From contig CM075649.1 in NCBI GenBank assembly GCA_037953625.1, positions 76,477,290-76,541,289 of the forward strand: DNA of 64,000 nucleotides. Reading direction: 5' to 3'. Each line of letters starts with the position of its first letter. Position 1 is the first letter of the stretch. Below are positions 32,914-43,073 of the stretch, one piece after another. The DNA is from Crotalaria pallida (Eukaryota > Streptophyta > Magnoliopsida > Fabales > Fabaceae). Under the pieces are notes generated by a model. The model was not told the origin of the DNA, searched no databases, and saw only the letters and a program-made list of their open reading frames with translations. Position numbers and translations under genes: made by a program.

Positions 32914-34236
32914 AGTTTCATCCTTTTAACCTGAGGGAAAGTGGTTTCTAATTCTCTGCAAACACTCTCATCTCAAGCTTCCTAATCAGAGGTGAGATCC
33001 TTTTAAGTGGAAATTTTAAGGTTTGGTGATTGGTGAAAATGTTTGGTGCTAAATGTTTAATTGAAAAATTGTGATTGTTAATGTTTGATAATGGATTATG
33101 AAATGTGTAATAATGGATAAGTCGCAGCAAAGATTGATCCTTTGGAAACACCGACCCATTAGGTGCCCTGTGAGGTGACAAGTTACCCATTAGGTCCAAA
33201 TGACCCATCCAGGTGAAAATGACCTATTAGGCCCCGTAAATGACCTGTTAGGCGGGTGTACCCAATGGATCAATCTGCTGCGCAAATAATAAAAATTATG
33301 AAAGCGAAAAGTACCAAGTAGAGGTAAAGAGTCAAAATTTTATTTTAGTCCTAACGGGTGTCAACCGTGGCCTAATAGGTGGAAATGACCTGGTATGGGT
33401 GAAAATTGTTCCTAATGGGTGAGAAATGACCTAACAGGTGCTCGAATTTCCTAATGGAGAACTGCTAATTTTTGATAACATTTTTAACCAAGGAAAAATA
33501 TAATGTAATTCTTTGGGAACCTAAGCAGGATCCCTTAGGGATTCAAAGGATTGCATCCTTTAAGTGTGGCACTATTGTAAACAGGAAACTTAAATGGTGC
33601 AAATTGAGTTTTGTTTGAAGATGAAAATTTTAAGTTTTGAGTTAATCAAAAAGATTGAAGTTTCTTACAAAGGAAATCCTGCTAATCAAAATGACGCACA
33701 CAAACTTAAATTAGATGGAAAGGGCGATTACCACTGATGGAATGTAGTGTTGGAACTGGCCAATCCAATGTTGCATTTATCGGGGGGTGACGTCGTCGAA
33801 ATCTAGGAGTTTATGCATCATCGTGAATTAGTAATTGATCTCCTATGTATAAAACTTTTGTGTAAATTCCTTTATGTCTTGCTATTTTACTATGTGCATT
33901 TGTGTGTGATTTTAATGTATGTTTGTCGAGTAAAATTGGTGTCAAAGTAATTGAACAGGGATTAAAAATGGAACAGCATGAAATAAATAAATTATGATCT
34001 CGAATACTAATCCAATCAAGTGACTAAATTCATGTCGATTAGATTAGTATCTAAGAGAACCAAAAACAATGTTTAAATTAAATTAATGGTCGAACTCCAT
34101 AGCTAATCTCAATTCAAGTAATTGTGATACCAATCGGGAAACAAGAAACGAGTGTTGATCGATCGGATTTGAACCTCTGAACTATATTAATTTGAATTGC
34201 AATCGTAAAAGTAACTTTTTATCCAAGTTGGGAAAG
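32914..34236 (+). other. Internal leader of the LTR D element, non-coding
   Basis: About 1.3 kb after the primer site with no ORF of note and no recognisable gag. It contains a degenerate tandem repeat (33,150-33,455). It may belong to a non-autonomous element, or gag may have been lost when later insertions came in. Confidence 0.5.
33150..33455 (+). repeat. Degenerate ~20-bp repeats with CCTANTAGG core
   Basis: At least ten variants of a motif like ATGACCTATTAGGTGAAA occur in 300 bp, for example GACCTATTAGG, GACCTGTTAGG, GGCCTAATAGG, GACCTAACAGG and TTCCTAATGGG. The core CCTA-N-TAGG is itself an inverted repeat. Confidence 0.75.
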
Positions 34237-35213
34237 TGCCACGCCCCAAAAATTAGTTCAATGAAAATAAGGGTTAACAAAAACTTTTTCAATTAAAGCG
34301 TGTGAAAACCAAAAGTACTTTTCATTAGAGTAATATTTTATTTACAAAATAGTCTGAGTGTAAAGCATATATAATTTAAAATCCCAAAAACCCTTTTTAC
34401 ACCCATAGCATTGGTCTTCACAACTCGATCCTTCTGCAAAAGGATTCGGATGACGAGACATCATCCTGGCTGTTCCTTCTAGACATATTTCACTCTTACA
34501 GGAGTGGCTTCAGTCCTTTCCTTTGAAAGAACCTACCACCACAAACATGGTAGATGGGAGTAAGTCACTTGTCATATCGCCTAAGCAGATTATATGATTG
34601 GTCAAACACAAGCATCACAGATATCAATTCAATATAGTAAATGCATGCTCAAGTGTCTTACTGAACAATAAAAACTATAATCATTAATATTTCATGCTAT
34701 ACATGCACGTCTCTCAAATCATTTCTCCAGAATCAAATCTTCCAGAAAACAACACTCTGGGATGAGCAATCGTGCGCTCGATGTTTCCACAACCTGTATA
34801 GCGGCCACACCGTTCTATACTGGAACCCAATCGACCACGATCCTAAAATGATACAAGGGGATGATCCCTGAACCATTGTCCACCAATATTTCTAGGTCCT
34901 TGCCATTTCTACGGTGGCGGCCACACCGTTCCAACCGTCTCATGTAGCGGCCACACCGTACTACATGGTTTCCAATCCCGCATGCACCTCACTCGTTTTA
35001 CAATTCCCTGTACACCATGCATGAGATGCATAACACATATTAATCATCACATTATACACATGGCGGCCACACCATTCCATGCCTTCATATAGCGGCCACA
35101 CCGTACTATATGGAATCACACACATATGGCGGCCACACCGTTCCACATGTCTTCATATAGCGGCCACACCGTTCCATACGGAATCCTATCACACTTACCA
35201 CACATATGGCGGC
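34237..35213 (-). repeat. LTR E, Tekay-like, truncated by the Athila element
   Basis: The left edge TGCCACGCCCC looks like an LTR terminus. Two readings are possible. As a - strand LTR, the order terminus, possible acceptor GGTGGTAG (34,533-34,540), then hairpin array matches LTR C. As a + strand LTR, it would be preceded by a purine-rich AAGTTGGGAAAG. I favour the - strand, but no primer site follows the terminus in that case. The right end is cut at 35,213. Confidence 0.55.
34796..35213. repeat. Hairpin array with constant CGG-CCACA-CCG apex in LTR E
   Basis: Seven complete inverted repeats at 34,796-34,820, 34,911-34,938, 34,941-34,967, 35,059-35,081, 35,086-35,112, 35,122-35,150 and 35,154-35,180. 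Each has the apex CGG-CCACA-CCG (one reads CCA) and a TT or TA bulge. The outer stems differ, for example GTATAG/CTATAC, CATGTAG/CTACATG and CATATAG/CTATATG. An eighth is cut at 35,213 by the Athila insertion. Confidence 0.9.
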
Positions 35214-35310
35214 TGATGAAGGTCTAATATATGATGTTTTTGGGCTTAATTTCACTTCCTTTTGCTATGGTTTTGGCTTGTTTCTCTTGTAAATATAGGT
35301 ATTTTGTATT

Positions 35311-37564
35311 TTTTTTGGTAAAAATAAATCATTTATTACCAAACTAACAAAATACACAACAAATCCAAACCCTTTAAATCCTAAGCCACCTTCTAGGAAG
35401 GGTTCTTAGGGAATAAAAAGGGAAAAAAATATCTAAAAACAAAGTACCATAAAATACTGGAAAGAATTAAATCTCAACTAAAATTTTATTTACTAATGTC
35501 CTATTCTTCCATTCACTAAATCTAGGATGCACCACAGCTATTCGTAGTGATAAAGCACGAATAGTATCCTTGTAGATCTGATAAGGTGATTGATGTTGCT
35601 GGGAAAACACACGCCTGTTCCTTTCCATCCATACTTGATACACTGAAGCAGCCATTAGAGCACATCGAAGTCGCTTCTCAACTGATTTCTTCGTTCCATG
35701 CTTTAGCCAACGGCTCCAATTGCTGAATCTATAGTACACCGAAGCTAGACACATCTAGTTAGCAAGCAAATCCAGAAGTTGCCTACTCCAACCGCATTTG
35801 AAGAAAATATGGTCCCTGGTTTCAATGTGCATGTTGCAGAGAGGACATAGTATGGAGTCAAGGTCAGTGAATCTGCTAATCCTCTCCTTTGTCTTAAGCC
35901 TATCTTGTATAGCTAGCCAGAAAATGAAATTGTGCTTCTGAATTGAGGTTCTATTCCAAACTTCTCGATGAAGTTTGAAGACCTCTTGCTACCCCATTAA
36001 CAAATTGTAACCCGATTGGATGGTATAATGCCCATCAGGGCTATGAAGCCAATCACCATTTCTAAATCCAATTTGAATTTTGTCCCTAATCTTGATCAGC
36101 TGCCTCATGTGCCACCCATGATCTGAAACTAGATTGAAAGACCAAATGCTATCTCCTTTTAGATAAATAGTATTAACCCATTTTACCCAAAGAATATCAG
36201 CCTTAGATGCTATGTGCCAGATTTGCTTGCCCAATGCAGCCTTGTTCCACACAATCGTATTCTTAAAACCAAGACCACCAAATTTTTTCTCCCTGCAAAC
36301 CTTATCCCAACCAACTGGAACTGCTCGATTCGTATTCCATAGAAAATTTCTATAGATTCTATCAACATCACGAAGAACTCTCTTAGGTATAATGAATACT
36401 GAAGCCCAATAAGTGTGTAGAGACAATAGGACAGAGTTGATTAGGACACACTTACTCTGAAAAGAGAGATTTCTAGTCTGCCAAGATTGCAATCTCTTTG
36501 TCACTTTATCTACCAAAGCGTGGCATGTAGAAATAGACCACTTTCTAGCAGACAAAGGAATCCCTAAGTATTTGAATGGAAAAGCACCAAGTATGAATCC
36601 AGTTACATTAAGAATCTGCTCCTTTCTGACTTCCTTGATGCCAGCCATAAACACCTGTGATTTCTCTTCACTTGCATACATACCAGAGTTCTTTGAGAAT
36701 TCATGTAGAGCTGCCATAAGAATTGCAACACTCTTAGGATGCCCTTTACAAAAAAGCATCAAGTCATCAGCAAACATCAAACTGACCAGATTCAGAGATT
36801 TGCACATAGGATGGAATCTAAAATCCCTATCCTGAGTTGCTGCTAATAGCCTTCTTGATAAGACCTCCATAGCCAATACAAAAATTAGAGGAGATATTGG
36901 ATCCCCTTGCCTGATTCCACTATTGCTTCTGAACTTTTTAGAGCATTGACCATTCACAATTATACTGAAAGAGGCTGTAGTTATACATATCATAATCCAT
37001 TCAATGAATTTCCCAGGAAAATTCATTGCCTCTAGCATATTTCTAATGAAGCTCCAATTCAGAGAATCATAAGCCTTCATTAAATCAATTTTCATCATGC
37101 ATCTAGCTGAACTATTCTTCCTCCTGTACAATCTTAATAAGTCCTGTGTAACTAGAATATTGTGAATTATGCTCCTTCCTTCAACAAAAGCTGCTTGATT
37201 ATTGCTAACCAAATCAGGCAAGATCTTTTTTAACCTCATACACAATAGCTTAGATATACATTTATATAATGCATTACAGCAGGCTATTTGCCTATAATCT
37301 TTAGCAGACATAGGATTACTATTTTTTGGAATCAGTACCAAAGAGGTAGAATTCCATGACTTCAAAAGATTACCTGTTAGAAAAAACTCCTCCACAACTT
37401 CACAACATTCAGGACCAACAACCTCCCAAGCAGCTTGGAAAAAACCAGCCCCAAACCCATCAGGTCCAGGTGATCTGTCTTTGTCAATTGACCACATACA
37501 CTGCTTAATTTCATCCCTTGTGAAAGGACTAAGAAGGTCTAGTTGTTCTTCTGTTCCAAGGTCT
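35311..37564 (-). mobile_element. 5'-truncated L1-type LINE
   Basis: A 14-bp target duplication AGGTATTTTGTATT flanks it at 35,297-35,310 and 37,565-37,578; the uninterrupted 3' LTR has this sequence once (near 43,160). The 3' end lies on the left with a short T run (a poly(A) on the - strand). Only the C-terminal part of ORF2 remains, so it is a usual 5'-truncated copy. Confidence 0.92.
35467..37564 (-). pseudogene. LINE ORF2 fragment: reverse transcriptase and zf-RVT region
   Basis: The frame is open from the truncation point. The RT shows SPGPDGFGAGFF, LVLIPKNSNPMSAKDYRQI, NQAAFVEGRSIIHNI, KIDLMKAYDSLNW, GIRQGDPISPLIFVLAMEVL and the active site MFADDLMLF near 36,760. The C-terminal zf-RVT-like part follows after a stop at about 35,987: IQKHNFIFWLAIQDRL and CPLCNMHIETRDHIFFKCG. 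A further stop near 35,755 precedes NWSRWLKHG and VYQVWMERNRRVF. The endonuclease domain is missing. The frame at 35,989-37,497 is the longest intact part. Confidence 0.93.
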
Positions 37565-37732
37565 AGGTATTTTGTATTGGTTTTATGAATTTTTAGTTTA
37601 TTAGAATCCTTTGAACGTTTTGATCCGTTTTGGGGCTTTATTTTGAGAAAATATTATTGGAGCTGAACAGAGCATAAGAAGACCTTGAAAATGGCACAAG
37701 AACGGAGAAAAACGGAGTAGGAAAATATTGAG

Positions 37733-37856
37733 CACGCCCAGGCGCGGGAATGGCGCGCCCAGGCGCGCGTGCTTCGTCAATTTACTGGGTATCAGATATA
37801 GCGCGCCCAGGCGTGCTGGTCTGCACGCCCCGGCGCGTGGTGCACGTAAAAGCCCA
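37733..37856. repeat. GC-rich palindromic motifs in the Athila-like 5' LTR
   Basis: Four copies of a CACGCCCAGGCGCG / GCGCGCCCAGGCG-type motif stand in an AT-rich LTR. The 3' LTR (43,345-43,440) has three. The internal region has related sequence at 39,885-39,925. Confidence 0.85.
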
Positions 37857-38803
37857 ATTGGGCCTAATTCTGAGCAATTGTGAAGGATTTTGATAAGATT
37901 AGACTTTTATTTATTTATATTAGGATTAATATTAGTTTTTTAGTCAGTTTTGAAGAGAATAAGCAAGTCATGAATAATCATTAGGATTCAATAGATAGTT
38001 TTAGAAAGGAAATTTACACAATTTTGGGAGCATTCGAAGGAGGGATCCGGAGAAGATTGAAGATTCAAAGCACATATCTGTGGTAATTTAGGAATAAATA
38101 TCATAGTTATTTGTTTTCTTCTTCTCTTTCATTATGTGTAACTAAACCTTTTGTGTTAGGAACATGGTGGATTTGTATTTGTAATTTATTTTTATGAATT
38201 AATGTTTTTCAGATTTAAATCAAGTGTTTAATTGTGATTTTAATGATGCATAGAAGTAGCTAATCTATGTTTTGGATTTCTAAATCAGAATTGGAAAATT
38301 TGGATTTAGAATAGGTCATGCAATTAAATAGTATAATGATTCAATTTGTAGGAATACTTTTGGATTATTATATAACTTGATAATTCACTGTTCTTAATTA
38401 AGATTATTCAATGGTTTAAAATTTCTAAGGAATTAGGATTTAATAAATTGGATAATAAACAGTAATTTCATAAGAGGAATCTAGGAATTACTATTTTCTG
38501 GATTTGTTCTTGATTTGAATGAAAAATATTGATTTATAATAAATAAATGAATATACAATGATAATAAGTTCCTAACCAAGTTTTTCCATTTAATTTCTCT
38601 TTTATTTTATTTTTAGTATATAATTCTTCTTTTTAATTTATTTATTTAATTCTGAATTTTATCTTTTAATAGATTTTATTCTAGATTTTACCTTAGGTAG
38701 AGATAGATTGAACAATTCTGAGTCCCTGTGGGTACGATATCTGGTCTTAACCGACTATATTACTTTGCGATCTAGTATACTTGCTAGAGAGTGATCAAGT
38801 TTT

Positions 38804-38821
38804 TGGCGCCGTTGCCGGGGA
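38804..38821 (+). other. Athila-like primer-binding site (tRNA-Asp)
   Basis: TGGCGCCGTTGCCGGGGA, complementary to the 3' end of plant tRNA-Asp (…CCCCGGCAACGGCGCCA). It lies 6 bp after the LTR. Confidence 0.92.
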
Positions 38822-38904
38822 CTTGAATTAGTTTAATCTGTTTTGGCACTAAGAAGTAATTTAGAGTGAAATATATTTTTGATATTTAATTGATATGTAT
38901 AATA

Positions 38905-39585
38905 ATGATTTGTGAAGAGTTAGAATTCTTTGATTTTGTTTTAGCTTCACATCCTCTTACTTATGATGCAAATACCCCTATTAGTGAGATTGAAAAGTTT
39001 TATAAGAAATCTTTCATAGAAAATATAGTACAAGAGTTGTCTGTTAAGGAAGACTTTAGTACTAATTTCTCTGAAAATTTTGAAGAAAAAGAAATTAAAG
39101 TGCATCATGGGGTAGAAGAAGTGAAACAAAACAAAACAAATGGGGATAGAATAATAATAGAAAAATTTGACTCATCCTTGCGTGCTGAAATTTCTGAACT
39201 AAAAAATTGTGTTAAATCCTTAGCATGTTTGGATGATTCAAAATTTTTCAATTATATTCGACCCTTAAATTGGCATGATGTTTTCCCAGAACATCAACAC
39301 AAATCATTGTTGTACAAAGGGATGAATAAAGATCCTAATAATTTTGTTTTTCCTGTTCATGAAATCAACACCTTCATGAATGGGGAAAAAGTCAAATTTT
39401 CTAAGATGATGCATGATGTAAGGAATATACCTTTTGACCCTGGTGGGATTGAATTTATTTCTAAAATTTCCTTACTTCATCCATGCTCATTCCCATGGGA
39501 CATGGGAGTAACTTATTATTCCTATAGCACATGGGAGTTGAGCCATAGAATTTGGGATCCTGGTGGATTCTTTGTAATTATGTAG
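38905..39585 (+). CDS. Unrecognised ORF of the Athila-like element
   Basis: ATG at 38,905 opens about 226 codons ending in TAG 39,583-39,585. It lies where gag should be, about 85 bp after the primer site, but I see no gag domain or zinc knuckle. The N-terminal half is acidic and Lys-rich (residues 15-90); the C-terminal part has NWHDVFPEHQHKS and two copies of the short motif DPGG (residues near 180 and 220). It could be a diverged or partly deleted gag, or fused remnants. The frame has no stop, which for an old element suggests either youth or constraint. Confidence 0.5.
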   Translation: MICEELEFFDFVLASHPLTYDANTPISEIEKFYKKSFIENIVQELSVKEDFSTNFSENFEEKEIKVHHGVEEVKQNKTNGDRIIIEKFDSSLRAEISELKNCVKSLACLDDSKFFNYIRPLNWHDVFPEHQHKSLLYKGMNKDPNNFVFPVHEINTFMNGEKVKFSKMMHDVRNIPFDPGGIEFISKISLLHPCSFPWDMGVTYYSYSTWELSHRIWDPGGFFVIM

Positions 39586-40196
39586 TAGTGTAGGTTTTAT
39601 TTTATTTTTTTTAGTTAGTAAATAAGGAGTTGAAACTTTCTATAAGTGATTGCTAATGAGGTGCTTTATAGCACTATTTTTAGTTGTTCATGTGACACAG
39701 GTAAATAAGATTTGGGGATTTTCCCCATGTTGCATTAATATAAAAAGCTGTGCTCCAAAGGTAAGTTTCTTAATTCCTTATAATAGTTTATTTTAGTTTA
39801 GGAAATTAGTTTTGAATATAGGTAATTTTATTTTTAATTTTTTTTATTATTCTGTAATTTAAAAAAATGGCACTTACAGTACTCCCGCGCTTGGGCGCAC
39901 AAGAGGCGTTAATCAGACACGCCTGGGGGAGTAACACCCCATTCTCTCAATTCCTTCAATTTCAAGCTTTTCTCTCATTCTCTACTCTTCCATTCAATTC
40001 GGTTTTCTTCCCTCTAGAGCAAAGGGACACGAATTTCTTCATTATTTTGGGTAAGAATCACTCTTCTATACTCCCTGGTACTGTTGTGATTGATTTTGGA
40101 GTTAGGAGTTAGTGATTTAGAGTTTGGTTTTTGAGTTCTAGAGAGTGCCCACCAAGTGTTCGATCATTTGTCTTTAGTTAGTTCTGAGCTTTTAGG
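39586..40196. other. Athila-like spacer between the two ORFs
   Basis: About 600 bp without supported coding. A GC-rich segment at 39,885-39,925 recalls the LTR motifs. The T-rich segment 39,595-39,860 contains no gene. Confidence 0.5.
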
Positions 40197-41398
40197 ATGC
40201 CTAGGGGAAAAAGACCAGTTGTAGGGAGTGCTAGTAGTGATTTGGGGAAGACCTTTGAGAATTCGAGGGTCTCCGACTATTATGAAGGGAAGATGGTGAA
40301 AAGGGGTATAACCCCGGAGACGAGTATGCTATATGAGAGCGAGGGGCCTGTGGGAGGTGAGTTGTTGGGGTTAGTAGTATTGAGGAGGTGAAGGAGACCC
40401 TGTTGATTAACAGGTGGTTGGATTGTATTAGAGAGCCTGACGAGGTGTTTAGCAAGTTCCTAGTCTGGGAATTTTATGCTAATGCCTGGTGGAGGGCGAA
40501 GAGGTTTGAGTTGGATGGTACTCATAGGAGGGTGTCGTATGTCCGAGGGGTTGAGGTTCCTTATGATGCTGACACTATTGCTCGTGTCATGGGACTTCAG
40601 TCTTACCCTTTGGAGGCGGCACCTGCTATGTTTACTGTGGCTAGTTTTGATAATGAGAAGGAGTACCCGCTGAACATGGTGAAGGATGCTTTATTTCTGG
40701 CAGACAAGGATTGGAACTTGACTACGGCTGGGATAGTTAAGCATGTTTATCAGAAGAACTTGAGGGGAGCGGCTAGATTTTGGGTCAGATTCATTGTGCA
40801 TAATTTGGACCCACATTCTCATGACACTGAGGTACAACCAGGAGTTTGTAGACTGATATATGCCCTTCACTGTGGTATTATAGTAGACACTGCATCTATT
40901 ATCTCTGATAGGATGCATCGTTTTGCTAAGAAGGAGGCAGGGTATGTAGGCTTTACTTGGGTTATCACCCGACTATGCGCTGCAGCTGGTGTTGATTTTC
41001 GTGGGGATGTGAGGGATCTTCGGAGGACCCCAAAGATGACCAGGGCTACACGGGACATGTTTATTGGCAGATCTATAGAGGTAGCTAGAGCCGATCCACC
41101 CCAGTCACAGAGCCATATCCCAGTTCAGCAGTCTCAGGATGAGGTAGGTCCTTCCTGCCAGCCAGCACAGCAGAGGGGAGATGATGATGGGATGATCATT
41201 GGGATGTTACAGCGTTTGCTCCGGAGACAGAGCAGAGCAGCTGAGTTCCAGCGCAGAGAGATGCGTAGGAACAAAGCTAGAGATTCATTTCTGAGCAGTA
41301 TCGGAGCAGCGCAGGGTATGCCTTATGATGTGCCACCATACACGGATGAGGATCAGAGCTTACTGGATGCATCTCCTGAGCAGGAGGATGAGGAGTAG
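40197..41398 (+). pseudogene. Athila-like plant-transposon-protein ORF (PF20167-like), one frameshift
   Basis: ATG at 40,197 begins MPRGKRPVVGSASSDLGK. One extra base near 40,370 shifts the frame; the rest runs from about 40,372 to TAG 41,396-41,398. The core contains VWEFYANAWW, YVRGVEVPYDADTIARVMGL and AARFWVRFIVHNLDPHSHD, typical of the domain Pfam calls Putative plant transposon protein. A Gln-rich segment and a basic helix (LQRLLRRQSRAAEFQRREMR) precede an acidic end. The domain recurs in the SIRE element at 51,862-53,244. Function is unknown; in Athila such third ORFs have been called env-like, but I see no signal peptide or membrane segment. Confidence 0.8.
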
Positions 41399-43061
41399 TT
41401 TAGGGGATTCTGATTTTTATTGTTATATTTTGTATCCCTTCCCCTATTCAGATCTGTACTGTTTCTATAACAAAAACATGTATTGCTTTCTAGGATTTAT
41501 TTTTTAGTTTTGTTGCATGAATATTTATTTGGGTTATTTATTATGTGCATCTAGTTATATTTTGTATGACATGTGTGAGTTGATATATTTCCCTATTAGA
41601 GGTGCTATTTTTGGCACTTGGTTCTAACGCTTGCAGGTATTTAGTTCAGGGGAATGTTCTCTCGCTTTTGTTATTGATGAGCAATTTTTGTGGATGTAAG
41701 TAGTAAGTATTCCAAATTTATTCCATGTAATTTTTTATTTTGTAGTTAGGTATGTTTTTTTTAGTTTGCTTGAGGACAAGCCAACCTTTAAGTTTGGGGG
41801 AGTGGACAAAATAAAAAAAATTTCAGATCTGAATTTTTTCTCCCATTTTTTTTTTGGTGTTGGTTTGTGTCTTGGGTATAAGTAGATGATTATTCTAGAC
41901 TTAGGATTATTTTTCTGATGATAGGTGTATATACTTAGTTTAGGATTAGACTCATTGATTCATGTTATTTATTTGTTGAACTGTAAATATTTTTGAAATC
42001 TGGTTATTTTGACAAAGTTTTTCAGAACTTGAGATTAGTGAACTGACTATTAGCCTGAGATTTTGAGCCTATTTGATAGGGTATATGATTAATTTGAATA
42101 TTTTGATTTGAGACCCCTATTTCTTTAATGAGTGTGTTCTCTTTAGTTTTATGTTCTAGAACTTGATCGGTGACCATTTTGAGATTGATAATTGATTACA
42201 TGCATGAAAATGATTAAGGCATTTAGGATGGTGTTTTTGTAGTCTTCAGAGATTGTCGATTGAATTTGTTTTCCCTTAGTTGCCCATTTTGAGCCTTATG
42301 ATATAAATATGATTTTTCTTTGGTACCCTGCATTGATTGTATATTTTTGTGAGTACCTTAGGAATTTTGAATTAGCAAATGAGAGAGGGACATTTCAAAA
42401 GTATGAAAATTGTGAAAGTGTTTATTGAGTTACTCTTCTTCCAAAAGAAAAAAGAAAAGAAAGAAAAATTGAGAAAAAGTGAAAATTGATGAATGAATGA
42501 AAGAAGAAAGGAAATTTGTTTGGAAGAAGTAGTAGAGTAAAATAGAAAAATAAGAAGTTTGAAATAGTTGTGATTTGAGTGTGAGTCTTCATAGTATTCG
42601 TTGCTCATTCATAATTTTTAAAGGGAAATTTGTTTTACATTTTAGCCCTTAGTTTCATCTTTTTCTTTCTTTTATCCCACCTGACACTTTTAGCCATGGC
42701 CACGTTACAACCAAATTAAAGACCTTTTGATTTGTGCATGTTTTTAATAATTTCAATGGAGATTTGGGTCTATGGTCAAGCTTATGGTAACATTTAACTA
42801 TTGTATGAACTTTAGTGAATATTTATAAAACCCTTGATACACATGAGAGATATACACTGAGAGGTTGATAGTGTTCATTAGTTCTGAGTTCTGATTGATT
42901 TTGTTTCTTTAACCAGGTTTTGATATGTGAATAGCTTGTGTAAATATGTGGCTGTTTTGATGAGTCGAAGTCTTAGATTAAGTGTGGTACATTTTGATTT
43001 AGAAGGTAGTCTTGTGTTTATGAATTTTTATTTTACTTTTGCCTGGGACATGCAAAATGCT
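41399..43061. other. Athila-like long 3' untranslated region
   Basis: About 1.66 kb with no coding signal. A purine-rich AAGTTTGGGGGAGTGGA at 41,790-41,806 looks like a second, internal polypurine tract. The A-rich stretch 42,440-42,500 gives only artefactual frames. Confidence 0.6.
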
Positions 43062-43073
43062 AAGTTTGGGGTG
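43062..43073 (+). other. Athila-like polypurine tract
   Basis: AAGTTTGGGGTG directly before the 3' LTR. The same core AAGTTTGGGG occurs 1.27 kb upstream. Confidence 0.85.

Larger units (their letters stand above)
35214..38797 (+). repeat. Athila-like 5' LTR (interrupted by a LINE)
   Basis: Without the LINE and one target duplication it is about 1.3 kb. It aligns closely with the 3' LTR from 43,074, with few substitutions and some short indels, for example near 37,630. It contains GC-rich GCGCGCCCAGGCGCGC-type motifs at 37,733-37,856. Confidence 0.9.

Noticed and set aside
34224..34236. Polypurine tract AAGTTGGGAAAG before LTR E
   Set aside because: It would fit a + strand LTR E, but the order of parts in LTR E matches the - strand LTR C better; left undecided and not called.
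34796..35213. CRISPR-like array
   Set aside because: Units are irregularly spaced and are hairpins with different arms; there is no constant direct repeat with spacers, and the locus is a plant LTR.
38804..38821. tRNA gene
   Set aside because: Only 18 bp complementary to a tRNA 3' end next to an LTR; it is a primer-binding site. The same applies to the initiator-Met matches elsewhere.
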